Shown: piece by piece, positions 1-11,990 of the stretch
How positions within the stretch are numbered: the stretch's first letter is position 1
Layout: the number at the start of each line of letters is the position of its first letter
From: Sitta carolinensis
Lineage: Eukaryota; Chordata; Aves; Passeriformes; Sittidae
Assembly (NCBI GenBank): GCA_032173965.1
Contig: CM063292.1
Location: forward strand, 7,288,001-7,352,000
Direction: 5' to 3'
DNA length: 64,000 bases
Notes under the pieces: model-generated
What the model was told of the DNA's origin: nothing
The model's input: the letters and a program-made list of their open reading frames with translations, nothing else
Databases searched by the model: none
Program-made: the position numbers and the translations under genes

Positions 1-439
1 AGGGAAGCAGATATGTGCACATTTATACACCTGTACTTCTGTTTTATGCAAGAATGAGCTTCAGCCCTCTTACCCCTCAAGTGGTGGAATGAACAATGAC
101 TAATCTGCATTGGACCATTCCTTCCCATCCTCTCAGACACACCTGGAAAGGTTGGAGTCAGGGGAAGGCAGGAGCCACCCAGGCTGCCCAGCCCCAGCTC
201 TGCAACTCTTGCTGTAAGCCTGGCTGAGTGCACAAGTGTTCCATGAGCCAGCTGCTCACCCTTCCCCTCCCACACTCTGCATTCAGCCCCAGCACTTTGG
301 GGAAAGCTCACTCCTTCCCTCCTGGCCTGCCTGCATTTTGCTTCATCTCTCTGCTTGGAGCATCCTTCCTTTGCTTCCACGTTGGGCAGGGAGGTTTTAC
401 AAATAGGAATGCTTAGCAGAAGGTTCTCTAGAAAAGAAA
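1..439. other. Unannotated flank upstream of the first LTR
   Basis: No gene or repeat boundary could be fixed here. A TGTAAG motif at 213 could be the true 5' end of the LTR that finishes at 1018, because that LTR ends in CTTACA, its inverted complement. However, the bases beside 213 and 1018 do not form a matching target-site duplication, so I did not start the element there. The 62-codon open frame at 228-416 has no recognisable domain. Confidence 0.4.
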
Positions 440-579
440 GCAAGTTTTGATCTAGAAGAACAAAAGATGTCTGAAAATAAAGATTGCTGAGCTGGTGGTC
501 ACTGGACAAAGGTGGAGATGAGTTGGAAAGAGATTTTTATGGGTAAGAGCAAAGGATAAGTTGACTACAAACAAAAGCT

Positions 580-648
580 TGTTTTTACCAAGTAAAGATA
601 AATCTCAAAAAAGCATAGGCAAACGGAAAACATGTTTTTACCAAGTAA
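580..648 (+). promoter_or_regulatory. Duplicated 16-bp motif inside LTR (enhancer-like)
   Basis: TGTTTTTACCAAGTAA occurs perfectly at 580-595 and again at 633-648, a 53-bp spacing. Looser similarity extends on both sides. Duplicated blocks in the U3 part of an LTR are often enhancer elements. That role is inferred from position only. Confidence 0.4.
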
Positions 649-959
649 GAAGAATTTTCCACTGCAGGAAAACAGGAAAACAAATTTTAAGCTTAAAATA
701 TAACATCCTAACTCATGTGATTGGTTAGTTGCTACCATAATCTGGTAATATTAGTAGTTGTGATAGGCTATAGGTAATGGTAAAGGTATTGTGTATGATG
801 CTGATTGGTTGTTATTCATTAAGACACTCAGCAAAGAAAAGTATATCATGCACTGTAACCAGAACAGGGGGGGCTTCAGGCAGCCTTTAAGCTGCAGATG
901 GAAGCTCACAGACGTGGCTCTGTATCCACGACCCAAGACTGCTGGAACTGCTTCTCTGC

Positions 960-965
960 AATAAA
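960..965 (+). terminator. Polyadenylation signal AATAAA of the first LTR
   Basis: AATAAA lies about 53 bases before the LTR's CA terminus at 1018, the spacing expected for the R-U5 part of an LTR. It fixes the element's orientation as plus. Confidence 0.5.
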
Positions 966-3646
966 CACATTTTTGAAGAGTGACTGAAGTCCCACATCTC
1001 TCGTCTCAGGCCCTTACACTTCCCCATGCTTTTGCCTCTCCACCCAGCTGTTAGGAGTTAGCCTCAGTGCCCTTCACACATTTGCATTTCTTATATTAAC
1101 CAAAGCATTTGCCTTTGATGCTGTAGGGTGCAAAAAGGACTGAGGGTTATCTACGAATATGGCATGGGGAACAGCATTTATGAAACGAAAAATATTAATG
1201 CTAGAGTTTATCATGTCTTGCTTCAGACACTGTCTTGCTTTGCCTTCAACTTCTGTTTAGCTTTTCTGTAGCTAAACACCTTTGGTAATATTCCCCTGAC
1301 CTAGAAGCCTAAACCTCACAACCTTCCTAAACTGTAGCCCACATCTTCCAGGGCAACTTCAAGTTCTCCAAAATAATTCCCTGCATCAGAAACAATCCTT
1401 TCTAGATACCCATCTTTCTCCAAGGCCTCTCTTTAACCATACATCATACATTCATAATCTTCCCTTTTACAGCAGCATGCATTTCCTTCCCTGGAAGAGC
1501 AACAGCTGAAGGAAGCCTGAGCTGTAGCTCCTGCCCTTTCCAAAATATTATTCCTTTAACTAACTTTGGAAATCTCTGATTCAGGGAGCCAGCACCTTCA
1601 CAGGGATGTCATATTGGGTTGCTTCACTTCCATTAGAAATCTTTGTTTGAGTGTGTTTGGAATTCCCTAATGAGTGTCTTTTCTTGCCAGAGTCCTGGCA
1701 GCAAGTGAAAGTTGAGAAAAGATTTTCAGACGTACAGGGGTTTAGATTCTCCTCTCCTGTTTATCAGTGTGAGTGGTCTCTGCACTGGAAAACATGAAAG
1801 GTTTGCTGCTGTGAGGTGGGACTGGGCACCTCCACCCTCTGTCAGCTCAGACCTTGCTCTGTGTCACCAGGTGTGGCTGAGGTTTGTGATATTTTGGGCT
1901 CAGTCTTTGTTCAGTACCATCCATGGGAAGTTGTAGGACACAATCACTGTGAGCAGTGGTAGCAGCAGTGCTGAAATGGGGTCTGAAGCAGCAGTGCAGG
2001 TTAGGCAGGTTCCACAGCTGGGCAGAAACTGAATTTTCCTGGGCCAAAACAAATCAGCATTTTCTCAGACAGATGGATATGGGCTAGGACCAATAGCTGT
2101 CTAAAAACTAAACATGAATCAAGGTTGGGGTGTCATTATTAAGCAGAATTTCATGAACAAGTAACAAATCCTGTCCTGAAACTGTAACACAGATTGATGG
2201 ATTTTCTTCTTTTTAATTAGGTGCATGTTATTTATATTTCACAGGGAAAGTTTAGCAGGTGCCAAAAGCTGATCACAACTCCTTCATCTAGTCCATTCCT
2301 ACACCTGCCCTCCTTGAAGTCTCTGGTTTTGTATCCTTGCAGTGTTTATTCAATACTCTCCTCTCTTTAACTCTTTGTCCTGTTTGACTTGTGCCAGGAT
2401 TATCTTCTTGTCCCATCCCCTCCCTCACCACATTGTATCTTGGTTATAAACAAGAGAAGTAAGTTTTAAATATCTGCCAGTCTGTGTGTATTTTGTGGTG
2501 CTGAGTTTGCTGTTTGTCACATGTACAGTTTCCTTCACTGACTCCCAGAAAACATGAGTGGTTTCCAGCTAAATGAGTGTAATTTATTGTGCTTGGTGGA
2601 TAGCTATCATCCTTTGAATTTTTTTTGACACCAGGCTCCTTACAGACAGGAACTGCTGCTAAAACAGTTAAATATATGTGCATGCTATCTTAGTGAGTAA
2701 GGGCTTGTGCTGCAAAAAAAGCAAACACAGTTTTTTTTTAAATAAATGTAACTGAGGAATAGGTACTTTTTCTTCTGCTGCTTTTGCAAGCAGAAGAAAT
2801 GAACTTATATAAAGTGAAATCGGGGTTTTTTTTGCTCATCCAAACAGAGCAGGTATAGCAGAGGAGCAATGCACCTGGCAGGAGGATCCATGTAGCTCTC
2901 TCCACTTTTCTAGAGGCAGAACCAGGGTAATTCATGGTATCTGTTGAGCTACAGTAGAATGGCTCTTTGACACTATTTACTTTCCATTCCTAGAGAGGCA
3001 AATTTTTTGTCTGGTCCAGAACATAATTTTAAATACCATCCCATTTTCCTTAAACTACATCAAAGCTTCCACTGGGTGGCATTTCCAGCCATTTCAGCTT
3101 AAAAAGACTTTCTGATCTGACCAGTTTCTCTGTCTTTTCTGAAGCAGCTACTCACAAACCAGACACAGCCACAATTAAACCACAGAACCCTGCACACACA
3201 GCTCTCCCCAGAGAAGGCATAAAACAACAAATGGTGAATCAAGAAATATCAGTCGTGGTGCTGAACGTGCTGCTGGATGATGTGCTGCACAAACAGGCAC
3301 TGACAGTTTGCAGAACTTTGTGGAACAGAATATAGGAGATGGATTTGGGGAAATGGCACTAGAGGCACCTCTTCTCAATCTGACACCATTATCCTGTGCA
3401 GGCAAACTGCAATTTTGGAATTTGTAAAAATGTAATTGCAGGTTACAGTGTTATAGGAGAAATGAAGAGAAAGCAATTCCTATTTTTTTCTCTAGTTAAA
3501 TTCTGGGATTTCTTCCATTATAGAAAGTGCATGGGGCGACTAGATTTTTTCCCAGCAGCTCCTGAGAAACACTTTGTTGAGACTTGTTTGTTTTTTTACT
3601 TTAATTGGCTCTTTTTGAACTTTTTTCCAAACACATTTTTATATTA

Positions 3647-3724
3647 AGCTACTATTTTTTTTTTTTTAAAAAGGAGTTTAAAAAAAAAAACTTTTTAAAA
3701 GAACCCACTCTTTTTAAAAAAATT
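3647..3724. repeat. Low-complexity poly-T/poly-A cluster
   Basis: Runs of T, then A, then T and A again are separated only by short GGAG, CTTTTT and CCCACTC spacers. The alternating runs can fold back on each other. It may be a decayed retroposon tail, but no body sequence can be recognised beside it. Confidence 0.7.
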
Positions 3725-5358
3725 AATGCATTTCTATACCATGAAATTTTTTAGCATAGAAATGTGTTAGCAGGCATAAACACAACAATAACATACTGAA
3801 ATCCTTTCAGTAAAGATAGGAATTTCAGAAGTGTTTTTTTGGTATCAGATCCTTATTTAAACACCCAAGTAGAAGCAAATCCTTCCTGACAGCCTGCTGC
3901 AATTACAGATGCAGTGCAATTGAGGAGCTCCTCTTGTGGAACTCGTTTGTGGAGGTGCTGATGGCCCGTGTGACAGCAGCCCCAGCACAGCTCCAGAGCT
4001 GAGTGCCCCTCTCCGAGGAGACTGAGACACGGCCACGAGCTCCATGCCGCCCTGGGACATAAACGAGAGCCCTGGCATGGCCCTGGCCATGGGATGGAGT
4101 TGCACTCAGGGCTCTGGAGGCAGGAGAGTGGCTCTTGGCTCCCCCCTCTGCTGCTCTGTGACCCAGGCAGGTCCCTGAGCATGGTGGGGATGAATGCTGG
4201 CTGATGGCAACCAGCCCACCCAGCCCTGCCTCCCTCCCCTCTCTCCTCCCATGGAAAACACCACCGTGTTCCCATCACTTTAGCCTCCTTTCATTGGCTC
4301 CTAATTGCTTCAGTGCAATCTTCAAAAAGTTATTCTCCTGTAAGTGAGGAGATATCTTTATTTGCAAACTCGGTCCTGTAAAAATATTAGTTGTGCAACT
4401 CCAGAGCCTATTTTTCACACATGAGTTTAATGTACCTACCCCAAATCAATTCTGACTCAGAAAAATACTCTAATTATATTTTACTGCCATGACTGAATGT
4501 ATTGCTTTTACAGGTAACATCATTCACACAGGGCATGTACTTAAATGGAAGAAGAATGCCTCCTGGAATAATTGCTATGATATCTGTGGTAGAATACAGG
4601 TGGCCAGTCTGTAACTGAAGGAGAGTTTTAAAGCTCATTCTGCATCTTGATCCACCTCAGTCTTTTCTGTCTGAGGTAATAATGGCAAAGATGCAATAGT
4701 GATGCATCTCTTTATCTATCAGTCATGTTCTTTTTCCTTGTACCACAGTGTGTTTTCTGACAGCAGTATAGATGAATTGCAGTGTTTTGTCAGCCTCAAA
4801 CAATAACAAGAAATGCATTTAAAATGTAAAAGCCATAAGATTTCTTAAACATCACCAAGCTTTGGAATAGGTGTGAAGATTGTTCCTCACAATCAGTTTA
4901 AGTTTTATAATCCAGATATTTCTATTCTGGACATTAAGTATTTTTCCCATGCCTTAAAAGTGATTCTTTAAAATAAATGACAGAGTTTAAGTGTGCCTAA
5001 GAAGCCAGGTTAGCTTGAAGGACAATGGTTCTCCCAGAAGATTTGATCAGTGCCAGCCAATAAAGGCAGACACAGAAAGCTACCGTATTTGTCTAATTTT
5101 CAAACTGGTCCAGTCCTTGGTGTCCTTTCTCTTTCTACACAGCAAGCACCTGACAGGAGCTGACGTGCACAAATAGGACTGCAGGTGCCTGCAGTTGTGC
5201 TGGGAGTCTGTGTGGGGCCATTCCTCCTTTCCTCAGGAAGCAGAGGGTTCTCAGTGCCACAGCTGTCTGCCCCAGCCCTCTGCTTCCCCGGCCAAAACCT
5301 GCCCAGAGGGCATCCCAGCCAGCACAAGGGGGTCCCAGCAGGCTATCTCCTCAGCTCC

Positions 5359-5423
5359 CAGGGATTTGCAAGGTTGGCACTGGTTGGCACTGCCAGGGAC
5401 CAGGGATTTGCAAGGTTGGCACT
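5359..5423 (+). repeat. 23-bp direct repeat, 42-bp period
   Basis: The block beginning CAGGGATTTGCAAGG and ending TTGGCACT occurs at 5359-5381 and again, identical, at 5401-5423. A partial third TTGGCACTG copy lies between them at about 5383. This is a small recent tandem duplication of no recognised family. Confidence 0.85.
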
Positions 5424-6446
5424 CTGGATCTAAAATCTCTTTTGTCCTAAGATACAGGATTAATCTGCACCAACACATTGGCAGTAGGGACTGCCAGGGA
5501 CCCTGACCAGGGCAACCAAGGCACTTCCCCTTAGGGCAAACTCTCTGTAACTTTGCAGGCTGCTTCTGAACTAGCAGAATAACTGCTGCACTCAGAGAAG
5601 TCCATGTCCCTTCCTCACAGCTTCATCTTCCCTGCTCTGGGAATCATCACCTGTATCCCTGAGCAGACAGTTCCTTGGGAGCCTGTCCTGTGCAAGCAGG
5701 GAGCCTTGACATTTTTCAGCATTCCAGAATTGTAATCATGGCAGGGGACAGAACTGTGCAGCCTGGACAAAGACAGGCTCTCACAAAGTCTGTAGGGAGG
5801 GTTCAAGGATTGATGCACGTGAGTAAAATCCTCCTTCTGTGGAGTGGAACTTCCCTTCTCATTCGCTGGGATGTGGCAAATGACCCTGTTGACACTTCCA
5901 GTCTCTTTCAATACAAATTAGAACATGTTAGCCTAAACTGAAAGCATCTCTTTAAGCCACTTCAACACAATCTGTAAGAATGTGCATGTCTGTGCCCTTT
6001 CTTGCTGTTCATGAAGCTTCAACTGTAAATATTACTGATACTGACACATATGTTCTGCAGCTTGTAGGCATCTCCATCCCTCCTCCCCTTTTAGGTTACT
6101 GCACTTGAATTCCTTCCATAACTGGTCCTTGCACCTCATTTATGTGTTTAATGAGGGATATTGATTCCCAGTGATATCTTCCCTTTGCCCATCAGTGAAA
6201 CAGAGGGAAATGCCTGACTTTTTCCTCCTTGGATTCTCCCAGAGACAAAATCCTGGAGAAAAAGGAAGAGTGCTAATGTGTTACTTCTTTCACATTAGCC
6301 ATGGCTAATGAACTAGTAACTAGGCAATATAAGCCATCTTATTGAAAATACACTTATAAATGTAGATCAGAAATATTTGGATATCCTTTCCATGGGATTA
6401 TTGCCCACAGAAATAAAGGGGGCTTGCATCTACTTCAGCATAGAGT

Positions 6447-6557
6447 CATAGATAGAATCACTTAGGTTGGAAAAGACCCTCCAGACCTTTGAGTCCAGCT
6501 GTAAACCTGCCAGTGCCAAGTCCAGCACTCAGCCACGCTCCTGAACAGCACATCTAC
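6447..6557 (-). mobile_element. CR1 LINE, 3'-end fragment
   Basis: Read on the minus strand, this ends in the CR1-style sequence CCAACCTAAGTGATTCTATC, with a trace of the octamer tail beyond it. It is preceded by a segment containing GCACTTGG- and TGGACTC-like blocks typical of the avian CR1 3' untranslated region. On the plus strand it opens with TAGAATCACTTAGGTTGG. Similarity fades after about 6557, so only about 110 bp of the 3' end is present, the usual 5' truncation of CR1. There is no coding capacity. It belongs to the same tail type as the plus-strand copy at 46040-46192. Confidence 0.75.
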
Positions 6558-9500
6558 AAAACCAGGTATGTGCCAGGAGAGTGGACAGGGCTGCCAGAGA
6601 AAGGGGAGGAAAGGCCAGAGCACTGCCCTGCTTTCCACACTGCCCCCAAGCCTCCAAACACCCTGGTGAACTCTCCTGGGCTGAGGCAGTGTCCCTCTGC
6701 CACTGAATTTCTGCCTCTCCAGACATTGTAGCTGTTTTAGAAACCCCAAATTAATATATTCTGTGAAAGGCAGAGTGCCCTAAAGGCTTCTGCCAGTGCT
6801 ATATCAAGTGACTCATCACCCAATAAAAAGAGAAAAAAAAATATGAAAGATGCATTTTAAACAACTAGTATTTCTTTTACCCACTTTCTTTGATATTTTC
6901 TTTAAGGAGGAAGAGGCAGAGGAATCCCATCATAGCTCTTTTTATTCCCACTGGAAGACCTCATAACTTGTAATAAGTTGGCTTGTGCATCCCAGGCAAT
7001 TCATGGAAAAGGAATTCAGAGCTTTCATTTCCCTGGGGGAATATACAGAATATACCCCTGCTCAAGAACTCAGAGCGTGACTTTGAGGTGTGAACCCGAA
7101 CCCCCTGTGAAGTCCTGACTTCCAGAGGGTTCCCTGTGTCCCTGCTTCACTTCTCTCCTTCCTGGCCCCTCAGGAATTGGATGAGGATCTGCATTATTCC
7201 TGCAGGATTTAATGAACTCGTTACAGAAGGGAAATAGAATGGCTCCTGTAGAACTGGTGTAAAGAACAAGAAGAGGAATAAACATCACAGCAGATGCTGC
7301 TTCTCTTCCAAGCAATATTCAGTTCCAAACAATCTTTGCCATTAATGAAGAAAAATACAAATGCGGAATGTGGCAGTGGAGAGGAAGAAACAAAGGAGTG
7401 CTGAGAGTGAATTGGTTTGTTTTGAAGGGACATTTCCATGGTTAGTGCCAGGGGGATTCACACTTCTCAGTTTTTGTGCCACAGCTGACTTTCTTTGCTA
7501 AAATATGTTCATATATGGTAGGTGTGGCTGTGAACTACCTGGCTCTGAGCACAAGATTTCTCATCTGCCACACAGAAAGTCACACTTTGATTTGCAGAAT
7601 GAATCATAGAACAGCTTCTTGACTAGGAAGGAGATTCAATAGTCACAGAGAAAAGCCACAGCTGTTTGGGCTAAAAAAATCTTGATGTCTTCTGAATGTT
7701 TGTCTCTGCTCACTCACTCTTCTTGTGGTTTTGTTCTATTTTTAACCTTCTTTATGACAAGACAGCATTATTGAATACTGATGAGACAAAACTTCGTTCA
7801 CTGCTAGGCAATACATTTTTCAGTCATTTTATGGGAGCCCTCCCTGTGTGACCTGCAATGTTTTGGATACTGTTCCAGGCAGCTTAGGCTGATGGATTTC
7901 ATTCTGCTGCTGTTTGGGGTGTAGGGGAACAAGGTAAGAGAAGATTGGGAGCTGACAAAACCTGCCATGATCGGGTTTTGCAACTTTAGATGTCGAAGTT
8001 TTCCTCTGGCTGTAGATCTTATTTTTCAATATGTAAATAACATCTGTAAAATATTAGGGCAATGCCCTGCACCTAAGGAACTCTCCCTGGTGAAGCTGCT
8101 GGGATTTCCACAATGGCTGGGTCATTGCAGTGGTGTAACAGACACCATGCCATGGTGCCTCCAGGGAATCTGGGCTCTGCTTTAACCTGCAGCACTGTGA
8201 GCACAGAAATCCTCTGCTCCTTCTGATTGCAGCAACAGCTCCAAGCAGAGGAGCAGCCTGAAAACTGGGTCACTTGGATAGGTCCCTGCCTGGATTTAGG
8301 CGAGCACAGTAGCCTTAATAGTTAATAAAATTACTGAAGGGTGAATTGAGCTATTTGGAATACCTGAACCAGCCCTTCCTCCTGAGATGGGTGCCTGAAA
8401 TAGAACGAGTGCCTGCCAAAGCCACAAGCCCAATAAGACAACCCTCCTGATTCCACAGGACTCTGCCCCAGGTCTGCAGGTTTCAAAGGAGAATTAAAAT
8501 GACTGTGGTGCACAAAGCTTTCCTCAGCAACGTTGCTCATCCCACATGCAATTATTTATTTATGTATGTATGGTTTCCCCAGAATACTTCCCTTAGAACA
8601 TTTGAGTTATCAGTTCTGCAAATCAATAAAACACATCTGGTAAGTAAAATTTGGATGGTCTCATGCTGTGATAGCTTTTGTAATACTTCCTGCATTCATT
8701 ATTAATGGTTCATTATGGAATTAATAATTTAAAATTATGTCTGATAATTTTAACAGTCCCCAGTCTGTTATGGTTTTGCATATATATAATTATTATTATC
8801 TTATTTGGGTATAGCTTTGTGTTCTGGGACCAATACCCTTCATATATTTTCAAAGCTTCAGGGACTAATCAAAATCCAGTAAAGCTCAGGGAAAATGGAT
8901 ATATAAGTATTACTCAATATAAAGAAAATCTAAGTTGTGTGTGAATCTCATTTAACTTTTTTCTTTCTTTGAAGCCTTCTGCTTTTTTCTGTATCAGTAA
9001 CTCACTTCTCATATTCACTTTACAGATATAAGGGGTCTATCCCTTCTGGGACCTGAATAAAGATGAGCTTGAGAATTTTACTGTTTGAATCCAATAAAGA
9101 ATATCCAGCAGTTCCTGGAGCTGAAGGTGGTGGCAGTCCAAGCAGGAAAGGGTTGGGTTTTCACTACCAGTACCAGCCTATCACTGGAAAAACAGAAAGT
9201 TCATTCCTAGGTGAGTTCCACAACCAAATCCGTGGTACCAGTGTCTTTAAAAGAAAATATTTTGTCTATCATATATTAAATCCTTTAGACCCCGAGGTAA
9301 AAAAAGCAGTTATTGTGTACAAGTGTCTATTAGAACCATCTCAGAACACTTGTTCCAGAAAAATATTTTGTTCTCAAATCTCGAGGTAGCAGAGGCCACA
9401 AGAAAAGAAAGTTATCACTGTACAATAAATGTAGAAATTAACATAATTTGAGACAGAAATAGTTGTGCTAATAACCTCAGTAATGTCAGGTTTTCATTGC

Positions 9501-10324
9501 TAAGATTTCTTATATATCTCTTTTATCTACACACTTTCTTTCATGGAAAAAACTTGCAGAGCAAACATTCTGCATATTATAATGACATGTAGAACTACAT
9601 CCATATTCCCTGATGAAAGAAATGTTTTTATCAGGAATAATTTTTTTTTTCATTTGCTTTTTATGCTTCTCATTTTTCAGTTGTGCTGCTTTTTGTACAA
9701 TTTATATATATTTACCTAACTAAAATTGCATTGTACCAAGCAGAAAAAAATATTTAGATTTAAGAATAAGAAAATCTTTAATTGTTACATGTGCTAATAC
9801 TTTATATTCTTTTTATAAGAGGGTGAAGAATAGAACAGAGTTCCAAAGCTGGTGCCCTCTAGAACCAGTAATGGGGGAGAACTGCTGGGAGTAAAACTAT
9901 GCAGGATTGGAGGAAAGACAGATCTGATAATACCAAAATTTACAGTTTGGGAGGCAGATTTTCTGCCTGTAAAAGGAAAAATGATAATTTTGTTAAAGTC
10001 TGTGTATCAAAGACCATCCCTGAGAACAATGGAAATAAATTTGATTTCACTTTTGAAGCTCACACTGAGAAGAAATTTACTTTTCCTTTAGGTTTTTTTT
10101 AGGCAGTAACATTCCTGCTAAAGCAACTGAAGCCTCCTGAGGACAAAGAAGTCCTCCAGCTTTCTGAGCAGGAACTTTTTGTTGGCAATTGTACATTGTT
10201 CTATAAAACTCAGCTGGGCTGGGGATCCTTGTCAGGGTAATGCTGCTAGAAAGCCTCCAGTGAATTTGGAGGAGGAAACATTAGTCAATATAAAAGATTT
10301 TTTTTTTTAAATGTTCTCAAGTTT

Positions 10325-10354
10325 AGAAGATACTTCACATTAGAAGTATCTTCT
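10325..10354. repeat. Perfect 12-bp inverted repeat, 6-base loop
   Basis: AGAAGATACTTC (10325-10336) and GAAGTATCTTCT (10343-10354) are exact reverse complements around ACATTA. It does not sit at a gene end that I can see, so a terminator role is not proposed. A second perfect inverted repeat with the same loop length lies about 115 bp downstream. Confidence 0.85.
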
Positions 10355-10467
10355 TTTGAACAGTAAAGTTCTCCATCATTTTGGGCACCTGCTCCAGAAA
10401 GAACAAACATTGCAATGGAAGACGCTGAGAAGGAAGCAATAATTTGGTGTAAAAGCAGCTTTTATAA

Positions 10468-10503
10468 AATTCCAAGTGAATTACTTGGAATTCACTTGGA
10501 ATT
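10468..10503. repeat. Perfect 15-bp inverted repeat, 6-base loop
   Basis: AATTCCAAGTGAATT (10468-10482) and AATTCACTTGGAATT (10489-10503) pair perfectly around ACTTGG. The arms are internally repetitive: CTTGGAATT-type blocks recur, and the loop extends the pattern. It may have arisen by local slippage and template switching. Confidence 0.9.
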
Positions 10504-11929
10504 ATGTAAAAATTATAAAAAATTCTAAGAGAAATTCGTACAATCCTTTAGTCTTGACTCCAATGTTGTACAGGGCACAAGTTTCCCAAGAATTAATTGT
10601 GGCTTTGAGCCCAATAACTGCTGAGTAATTAGAGCTTTTCTCTTAGATAGTGTTTTAATTATTTGTGCTGTCCTTCTGTGAAGTGTGTCTGACCCTTTTA
10701 ATGTCTTTGTGCAGACACAAGAAATAGGCACAATATTCACAAACTGTTTTTTTAATTCGCAGGACTGAAAAAATATGGTCTTTGTCTTCCAGTCTGATGC
10801 TGTTCTGGATGCTATGTCCAAGGATCATGTAAATCAGTGTTCACTATTTTGCTACAAACTCACATTTTCACAGTTATTTACATTTTCTTAACAAGATCCT
10901 TGTTTCCTAGGACAGATAAATGTCCTCTCCTGTAAGCATGACCTATATTCCTTGTCACAGACCTGCAATTTTATGTCTGAAACACTTAATCTTACATATC
11001 TACCAAAAGATCCAAGTCTTTATTTCAGGGACCTCTCTTCATTATTTTCATTGCATTTCATTTGTATGGGTTATTGTCTCTCCAGATATGTAGGTTACCT
11101 CAGCAGCCACTATCTCCAGCTGGGTGTGTAAGTGCCTGCTTAGATCCACGTTGTCTCTGTTGCATGGAAATGTATTTATGACATTTTGTATTTTCCATTT
11201 TGTGCTTGTAAGACACAAGATTTTGCCTTCTGTTGGATTTCAAGGCATAAAAACAGGTGACAGACTGAGCAAGGCTGATAACACCCCTGTTACTACTCTT
11301 CAGCATTGGCCAGAAACCCCAAAGTGAGACATCTTTCATTGCACCTTTAAGGAATCACCTGGCTCAGTGAAAAAATCCCCTCATCTCTCACTCTGGTTTT
11401 CATCAAGCAGTGGATAGCTGCTATAATAACTCCAGCAGTTTGCTCAGCCTGGCCCCATCATGTGTACGGGATTAGTCCCATCAAACTGTGGTGTTGTTTT
11501 ATGCATTCTGACAGACAATACCCAGCTCATTTAAACACAATGTTTGAGTAAATAAGTACAGAACATTTCCCTGCTTTCTTGTTAGTTGAATTTTAAGCCA
11601 AGAGTCTGCTTTATTATCTCACCATTGGATCTGTCAAGTTAGCAGATATCTGCATTTTACAATGACAAGTGTATGAGCAGGAGGTTATTTTGACCCTTAC
11701 CATCTTTTCAGAGACATCAGTTTAACACTAACATGCACAAGGAATTTTATAGGTCCCACACTGTATATGTAGCAATGGGTTTTATATGATAAATTATGTT
11801 TCTTCTGTCCATTTATGCTGTTTGCAATTAAGGGCCTCATTAATGTCATAGCATATGTTGTTTAGGATGCATACTGAAATGTGTTAGAATCCAATTTAAG
11901 GCTCAGGGCTCCAAGCCTGAGGAATTTTC

Positions 11930-11990
11930 ACCAACATTAATGGGAGTGACACATATGAAAGCATTCACTGAGTTTCAAAATTCATATTCC
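11930..11990. repeat. Possible ancient amniote interspersed repeat remnant
   Basis: The block around TTAATGGGAGTGACACATAT, preceded by TTTTCACC, resembles the decayed 'CAATGGGAGTT...' segments found widely in bird and reptile genomes and attributed to old CR1-like or SINE elements. The match is by eye and short. Confidence 0.3.

Larger units (their letters stand above)
440..1018 (+). mobile_element. LTR of an endogenous retrovirus, 3' part (5' edge uncertain)
   Basis: The segment has the layout of a retroviral LTR. An A-rich 5' part carries two copies of TGTTTTTACCAAGTAA (580 and 633). Inverted CCAAT motifs (ATTGG) lie at about 721 and 804. A polyadenylation signal AATAAA sits at 960-965, followed by a roughly 50-base U5-like tail that ends in CCCTTACA at 1018, a normal CA terminus. 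No coding domain or primer-binding site follows 1018, so this is probably a solo LTR or a fragment. I could not find a target-site duplication, and the 5' edge given is a guess; 213 is an alternative. The retroviral class is not determined. Confidence 0.55.
1019..6446. other. Intergenic or intronic DNA, no gene seen
   Basis: All open frames are short and unrecognised. There is an A/T homopolymer cluster at 3647-3724 and a GC-richer patch at about 3950-4260. The patch carries overlapping open frames on the minus strand (up to 141 codons) but no domain, no codon pattern and no recognisable repeat. A 23-bp direct repeat lies at 5359-5423. A 9-bp inverted repeat (GCTAATGTG at 6272, CACATTAGC at 6291) has a 10-base loop. 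The rest is unique-looking AT-rich sequence. Confidence 0.6.

Noticed and set aside
3853..4278. 141-codon minus-strand frame in a GC-richer patch
   Set aside because: Overlaps another frame on the same strand, has no domain or splice context, and is explained by local base composition.
7600..7640. AATCATAGAAC as a CR1 terminus
   Set aside because: No CR1 sequence follows the short motif.
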